From positions 1-64,000 of the forward strand of contig NZ_LECW02000012.1 of NCBI RefSeq assembly GCF_001042475.2: DNA of 64,000 nt. Direction: 5' to 3'. The notes below the pieces were generated by a model. The model did no database searches. It was not told the DNA's origin and worked only from the letters and a program-made list of their open reading frames with translations. How positions within the stretch are numbered: position 1 is the first letter of the stretch; every line of letters starts with the position of its first letter. The stretch comes from Bacillus glycinifermentans (GTDB lineage: Bacteria > Bacillota > Bacilli > Bacillales > Bacillaceae). Positions 59,869-64,000 of the stretch are shown here, piece after piece. Position numbers and translations under genes: made by a program.

Positions 59869-61470
59869 TTGAAAAAAACATTAACACTCCAGACGCGCTT
59901 GACGATATTTGTCTGTGTTGTCGTATTTATTTCTTTATTGATCACCTTTTTTATGATCGGCTCTGAAACGGCAAGGAACATCAGGGAGCAGGAACAAGCG
60001 ATCGCGCTCCAGACGGCGCAGCTTGTCGCTGAATCCCCGCTGACGGCGCACGCCCTTGAAAGCGGCACATACAAAGAACTTCAGGACTATACACTCCGCG
60101 TTCAAAAAATAACAAAAACGGATTTTGTCGTTGTGATGGATATGAACAGCATTCGCAAAACCCACCCCGATCCTCATAAAATCGGCAAGAAATTTGCAGG
60201 CGGAGACGAAAACGAAGCATTGAAAGGCCACCAGCATATCAGCACGGCAAAAGGCACGCTCGGCGAATCCAAGAGGGCTTTTGTCCCGGTTTATAATGAA
60301 AAAGGTAAACAGCTCGGAGCTGTTGCGGTCGGGATCACCCTCAATGAAATTCAGGAGATTATCAACCGTAGCCTCCGTCCTTTGTATACGGTCATCGTTC
60401 TCAGCATCTGCGCCGGCATCATCGGAGCTGTCATCGTAGCCAGAAAAGTCAAGACGATCATGTTCGGAATGGAGCCTTACGAAATTGCCACACTGCTGAA
60501 TGAGCGGAGCGCCATGCTTGAATCGACGAAAGAAGGAATTCTTGCCGTCGATCAAAACGGCAGAATCAAGCTGGCCAACGCTGAAGCAAAACGGCTGTTC
60601 AAAAAAATGGGGATCAACGAAAGCCCGATTGATCAGGATGTAAGCACTCTTCTCCCAAACAGCCGGCTGAAGCAAGTCATCGAAACGAAGAAGCCGCTAA
60701 ACGACCGGGACGTCAGAATAAACGGCCTTGAGCTTGTCTTTAACGAAGTGCCGATCCACTTAAAAAAAGGCAACATCGTCGGTGCCATCGCCACGTTCCG
60801 CGACAAAACGGAGGTTAAGCACTTAGCCGAACAGCTGTCAGGTGTTAAAATGTATGCAAATGCACTGAGAGCGCAATCCCATGAGTTCATGAACAAACTC
60901 CATGTCATCCTTGGACTCGTCCAATTAAAGAACTATGATGAACTTGGAAACTATATTAAAGATATTGCGATTTACCAGCAGTCTGAAACGAGTGAAATCA
61001 TTAACCATATTAAAAATTCCGTCCTTGCGGGCTTTTTGCTCGGCAAGCAGAGCTATATCCGGGAGCAGGGAGCGTCTTTGGAAGTGGACTGTTCAACGAC
61101 GATTCCGAACACGGCGAATACGGAAGTGATCCACGACCTGATCACCGTCATCGGCAACCTGCTCAACAATGCCTTGGATGCCGTCTCCGCTTCGGACAAA
61201 AAAAATATCTCGATATCGTTCAGATACCATGACGGCCAGCTTGATATCGAGGTGACCGATACCGGGATCGGCATATCTGAAGAAGACCAGCGGAAAATGT
61301 TTGAACAAGGCTTTTCTACAAAAGGATCAAACCGGGGTTTCGGACTTTATTTCGTCGAACAAAGCCTCGAAAATTTAAACGGACATATCATCGTAACGAG
61401 CGAAAAGAATGAAGGGACGACGTTCAGTCTCCGCATTCCGTACGAACCGAAGGAGGAAGACCATGATTGA
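59869..61470 (+). CDS. malK: Malate sensor histidine kinase MalK (YufL)
   Basis: MalK senses extracellular malate and phosphorylates MalR. The 533-residue protein has two membrane helices ([20 protein letters not shown] and [20 protein letters not shown]) around an extracellular PDC/Cache sensor ([22 protein letters not shown]), a PAS domain ([22 protein letters not shown]) and a CitA/DcuS-type kinase with phospho-acceptor His in [19 protein letters not shown] and ATPase motifs [19 protein letters not shown] and [14 protein letters not shown] start at 59869 follows GAGGAATCG. Overlaps malR by 8 bp. Confidence 0.95.
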   Translation: MKKTLTLQTRLTIFVCVVVFISLLITFFMIGSETARNIREQEQAIALQTAQLVAESPLTAHALESGTYKELQDYTLRVQKITKTDFVVVMDMNSIRKTHPDPHKIGKKFAGGDENEALKGHQHISTAKGTLGESKRAFVPVYNEKGKQLGAVAVGITLNEIQEIINRSLRPLYTVIVLSICAGIIGAVIVARKVKTIMFGMEPYEIATLLNERSAMLESTKEGILAVDQNGRIKLANAEAKRLFKKMGINESPIDQDVSTLLPNSRLKQVIETKKPLNDRDVRINGLELVFNEVPIHLKKGNIVGAIATFRDKTEVKHLAEQLSGVKMYANALRAQSHEFMNKLHVILGLVQLKNYDELGNYIKDIAIYQQSETSEIINHIKNSVLAGFLLGKQSYIREQGASLEVDCSTTIPNTANTEVIHDLITVIGNLLNNALDAVSASDKKNISISFRYHDGQLDIEVTDTGIGISEEDQRKMFEQGFSTKGSNRGFGLYFVEQSLENLNGHIIVTSEKNEGTTFSLRIPYEPKEEDHD

Positions 61471-62170
61471 CGTATTAATTGTTGAAGACGACCCGATGGT
61501 GGGAGAGCTGAATAAGCGCTATCTCAGCCAAATAGACGGATTTCAGCTGAAAGGGATCGCCGCTTCTTTCCAGGAGGCAGTCTCTTTCCTGAGGGAGCAC
61601 CATGTCGATCTGATCCTGCTTGACATATACATGCCGGGCAGAAACGGCGTTGAGCTCTTGACAGAAATCAGGCGCCAAAACCAGGCGGTCGATGTGATTG
61701 TCATTTCCGCCGCAAGCGAAATGGACGTTGTTCAAAAGACGCTTCGTTTCGGGGCAGTCGATTATTTAATTAAACCTTTTGAATTCGAGCGGTTTCAATC
61801 CGCCCTCACCGATTACAAGCGAAAACAGCAAATCTATGCAAGCAACCGGAATATCAGCCAAAAAGAACTCGACTTCGAGCTTTTTCAAAAGAAGCGCGCA
61901 CCTGAAAAAGTCCATCTGCCAAAAGGGCTGACAAAAAGCACCTTGAAGTTGATCTGGTCAAGCATCAAATCGTTCGACAGCCTGACGTTCACGACGGAAG
62001 ACCTGGCAAAACACACCGAAATCTCCCAGGTATCCATCCGGAAGTATTTGAAATTTCTCGAGGAAATCGAGGTTCTCAACGTTGAAATGGCCTATGGAAC
62101 GATCGGAAGACCCGTCTTCCAGTACAAATTAAACACAAGCCAAATAAATGTGATTAACCAGTATTTATAG
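61463..62170 (+). CDS. malR: Malate response regulator MalR (YufM)
   Basis: MalR activates malate uptake and malic enzyme genes in B. subtilis. The 235-residue protein has a receiver domain ([19 protein letters not shown] with the acidic pair, phospho-acceptor Asp in [13 protein letters not shown], Lys in [12 protein letters not shown]) and a C-terminal CitB/DcuR-type helix-turn-helix ([44 protein letters not shown]). ATG at 61463 follows AAGGAGGAAG within the malK end. A strong terminator follows. Confidence 0.95.
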   Translation: MIDVLIVEDDPMVGELNKRYLSQIDGFQLKGIAASFQEAVSFLREHHVDLILLDIYMPGRNGVELLTEIRRQNQAVDVIVISAASEMDVVQKTLRFGAVDYLIKPFEFERFQSALTDYKRKQQIYASNRNISQKELDFELFQKKRAPEKVHLPKGLTKSTLKLIWSSIKSFDSLTFTTEDLAKHTEISQVSIRKYLKFLEEIEVLNVEMAYGTIGRPVFQYKLNTSQINVINQYL

Positions 62171-62179
62171 GCCCGTCCT

Positions 62180-62211
62180 CCCCCCTTCTCCGCGTGAAGG
62201 GGGGTTTTTTT
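62180..62211 (+). terminator. Terminator of malKR
   Basis: CCCCCCTTC pairs with GAAGGGGGG around TCCGCGT, and seven T follow. Confidence 0.92.
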
Positions 62212-62257
62212 GCCGAAAAAACGTGACAAATGATATTTCAAAATTGAAGTATTTTTT

Positions 62258-62272
62258 GAAATTCTGAGAATT
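62258..62272. promoter_or_regulatory. CodY-box-like motif upstream of nupN
   Basis: GAAATTCTGAGAATT differs from the CodY consensus AATTTTCWGAAAATT at four positions. The nupNOPQ operon is a CodY target in B. subtilis. The rest of 62212-62472 is a long leader in which I see no riboswitch that I can name. Confidence 0.45.
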
Positions 62273-62472
62273 TTCTATTTATTTATTCCGAACAAAGTGA
62301 TAAATTTATGATTGATTGGCTGATTGTGAAATAAGACAGATGTCTTATTACCTGAAAATCGGGATCGGTACAGATGATATGCCGGCATTTATCGGGGATG
62401 GTGAGACATTGGTCCTCCCGCAGATAAATATTTATTCCGGAGCCGATCAATACAAAATTGGGGGGTTATTTC

Positions 62473-63552
62473 TTGAATAAGCGCAAAGCTGGACTGGCTC
62501 TTTCGCTTGTCGTGGCGGCAGGGGCAATCTTGACCGCATGCGGAGCAGGCGGAAATAAAACTGGTGCCGAGAAGAAAAAAGACGATTTTACGGTCGCAAT
62601 GGTAACAGATGTCGGAGGGGTAGATGATAAATCCTTTAACCAATCCTCATGGGAAGGGATTCAGGCTTTTGGAAAAGCCAATAACATGGAAAAAGGCAAA
62701 AACGGGTACGACTATCTGCAATCGAAATCAGATGCTGACTATACGACAAATCTCAACAAGCTGGCACGCGAAAAATTCAGCCTCATTTACGGCGTCGGCT
62801 ATCTGATGGAGGATGCCATCACCGAAATCGCCGAACAGCGTCCTGACAGCCACTTTGCTATTATTGACGCCGTCGTGAAAAAAGATAATGTGGCAAGCAT
62901 CACATTCAACGAGAATGAAGGCTCATTCCTCGTCGGAGTTGCCGCAGCTTTATCAAGCAAATCGAAAAAGATCGGTTTTGTCGGCGGAATGGAGTCGGAA
63001 TTGATCGAAAAGTTCGAAGCCGGATTCCGCGCGGGCGTACAGGCCGCTGATCCAAAAGCGACCGTACAGGTCAAATACACGGGGGCCTTCGATAAAGCCG
63101 ATCTTGGAAAAGCCACGGCTGAAAGCATGTACAAATCGGGTATCGATGTCATTTACCATGCAGCCGGAGGAACCGGAAACGGCGTGTTCACCGAAGCGAA
63201 AAATCTGAAAAAAGAAGATAAAAACCGCAGCGTCTGGGTCATTGGCGTCGATAAAGACCAGCACGCAGAAGGACAGGTTGAAGGAACCGACTTAAACGTC
63301 ACGCTGACCTCTATGATCAAGAAAGTTGATGTTGCCGTTCAAGACTTGACTGAAAAAGCAAGCAAAGGCGATTTTCCGGGCGGCAAAACGATCACGTACG
63401 GCCTTAAGGAAGACGGCGTAGGCATCGCTCCGACAACCGATAACCTGTCAGAAGACACGATCAAAGCGATCAACGAATGGAAACAAAAAATCATCGACGG
63501 CAAGGTCAAAGTACCTTCTTCCCGCGAAGAGCTAAAAAACTTCAAGATATAA
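62473..63552 (+). CDS. nupN: Nucleoside (guanosine) ABC transporter binding lipoprotein NupN (YufN)
   Basis: A 359-residue BMP-family substrate-binding lipoprotein for nucleoside uptake. The lipoprotein signal peptide ([20 protein letters not shown]) ends in the lipobox LTAC-G. Then [24 protein letters not shown] and [67 protein letters not shown] and [10 protein letters not shown] are typical of the family. TTG at 62473 follows GGGGGGTT. First gene of the nup operon; a weak terminator separates it from nupO. Confidence 0.94.
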   Translation: MNKRKAGLALSLVVAAGAILTACGAGGNKTGAEKKKDDFTVAMVTDVGGVDDKSFNQSSWEGIQAFGKANNMEKGKNGYDYLQSKSDADYTTNLNKLAREKFSLIYGVGYLMEDAITEIAEQRPDSHFAIIDAVVKKDNVASITFNENEGSFLVGVAAALSSKSKKIGFVGGMESELIEKFEAGFRAGVQAADPKATVQVKYTGAFDKADLGKATAESMYKSGIDVIYHAAGGTGNGVFTEAKNLKKEDKNRSVWVIGVDKDQHAEGQVEGTDLNVTLTSMIKKVDVAVQDLTEKASKGDFPGGKTITYGLKEDGVGIAPTTDNLSEDTIKAINEWKQKIIDGKVKVPSSREELKNFKI

Positions 63553-63601
63553 CGGTACTCAACACAATGTTCATAGCAGGCGGTCGGCTTTGCCGAAGCC
63601 T

Positions 63602-63630
63602 AAAGGAGCTGCAGTCATGCAGCTTTTCTT
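63602..63630 (+). terminator. Weak terminator between nupN and nupO
   Basis: AGCTGCA pairs with TGCAGCT around GTCA, followed by TTTCTT. Such hairpins commonly lower expression of the ATPase relative to the binding protein. Confidence 0.65.
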
Positions 63631-63665
63631 ATGCTGATCTTAAAACAAAGGAGCGAACCTGAACC

Positions 63666-64000
63666 GTGGAATATGTCATTGAAATGCTAAACATACGCAA
63701 AGAATTCCCAGGTATCGTCGCCAATGACCATATTACCCTGCAAGTAAAAAAAGGCGAAATTCATGCGCTCCTCGGAGAAAACGGCGCAGGGAAATCGACT
63801 TTGATGAACGTGCTTTTCGGTTTGTACCAGCCTGAAAAAGGCGAAATCAAGGTGCGCGGCAAAACGGTGAAGATCACCAGCCCCAACATCGCAAACGACC
63901 TTGGAATCGGCATGGTCCATCAGCATTTCATGCTTGTCGACACATTTACCGCAGCCGAAAACATCATCATTGGAAAAGAGCCGAAAAAATTCGGCATGAT
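63666..64000 (+). CDS. nupO: Nucleoside ABC transporter ATP-binding protein NupO (YufO), N-terminal part
   Basis: The gene starts with GTG at 63666 after AAAGGAGCG and runs off the right edge after 111 codons. The visible part has the ABC ATPase Walker A in HALLGENGAGKSTLMNVLFGLY and the Q-loop area GIGMVHQHFMLVDTFTAAENI. The N-terminus MEYVIEMLNIRKEFPGIVAND and the neighbouring nupN fit the guanosine importer NupNOPQ. Full proteins have two ATPase domains; only the start of the first is here. Confidence 0.93.
   Translation, partial: MEYVIEMLNIRKEFPGIVANDHITLQVKKGEIHALLGENGAGKSTLMNVLFGLYQPEKGEIKVRGKTVKITSPNIANDLGIGMVHQHFMLVDTFTAAENIIIGKEPKKFGM

Noticed and set aside
59935-60675. 246-codon minus-strand open frame inside malK
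   Set aside because: It is antisense to a well-defined histidine kinase; the translation is low-quality and His/Phe-rich.
62340-62472. Purine riboswitch before nupN
   Set aside because: The conserved purine aptamer core (TATA..GGNNTG..CTAC..NCCG) is not present.
1-64000. CRISPR arrays and insertion sequences
   Set aside because: I saw no regularly spaced repeats and no transposase gene or terminal inverted repeats in the window.

Overview
The window looks like a chromosomal segment of Bacillus licheniformis or a very close relative. The evidence is recognition of many protein sequences, Bacillus-type Shine-Dalgarno sites, and gene order that follows two stretches of the B. subtilis map as I remember it: thiT-yuaE-yuaD-gbsB-gbsA-gbsR, and yubB(uppP)-yubA-yulF-mcp cluster-tgl-yugU-yugT-yugS-yugP-mstX-yugO-yugN-pgi-yugJ-yuzA-yugI-alaT-alaR-yugF-yugE-patB-kapB-kapD-yuxJ-pbpD-yuxK-yufK-malK-malR-nupN-nupO. 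An 84-residue Mistic protein and a GH12 glucanase also fit B. licheniformis. No database search was run.

Layout. 1-170: tandem promoters and leader of an rRNA operon that reads leftwards out of the window. 454-2507: arabinose repressor araR with its own operator, then thiT behind a TPP riboswitch. 2523-5977: accessory genes (class D sortase with an LPKTA surface protein, a small membrane protein, a Rap-Phr quorum-sensing pair). 6088-12980: pcp, yuaE, yuaD, the glycine-betaine synthesis genes gbsAB with their regulator gbsR, and flavohaemoglobin hmp. 13080-16532: a decayed region with remnants of a DedA protein, a CarD-like regulator, a tyrosine integrase beside tRNA-Ala, and an ADP-ribosylglycohydrolase cut by one in-frame stop. 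16649-20960: a leftward operon for a type VII-secretion polymorphic toxin, with three small helical partners, a chaperone-like protein, a 532-residue toxin with a ParB-like tip, a SUKH-type immunity candidate and an RNA 2'-phosphotransferase (kptA). The toxin tip, immunity gene and kptA are visibly AT-rich compared with the toxin body.

21277-26394: a secreted protein of unknown role, a zinc ribbon, a small membrane protein, and a glycosyltransferase/phosphodiesterase/YkoP/YkoQ group that suggests envelope lipid or glycan work. 26582-36145: undecaprenyl-diphosphatase, YubA, scyllo-inositol dehydrogenase, and three tandem 661-residue chemoreceptor genes, one broken by a single-base deletion; all three carry a sigma-D-like -10 box. 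36323-55200: the tgl-to-kapD block with housekeeping genes (pgi, alaTR, patB), the YugO potassium channel with Mistic, a GH12 glucanase, and remnants of a nitronate monooxygenase and a DUF421 protein. kinB is absent where B. subtilis has it. 55449-64000: an efflux-type MFS protein, PBP4, YuxK, YufK, the malate two-component system MalKR, and the start of the nucleoside ABC transporter nupNO, which runs off the right edge.

The most unusual signals are the toxin-immunity-KptA-ADP-ribosylglycohydrolase neighbourhood, a terminator-like hairpin with a seven-codon open frame and a U8 run directly in front of yugS, a structured intergenic element between yugF and yugE, and three genes whose ribosome-binding site points at AUU or AUC rather than a usual start codon.
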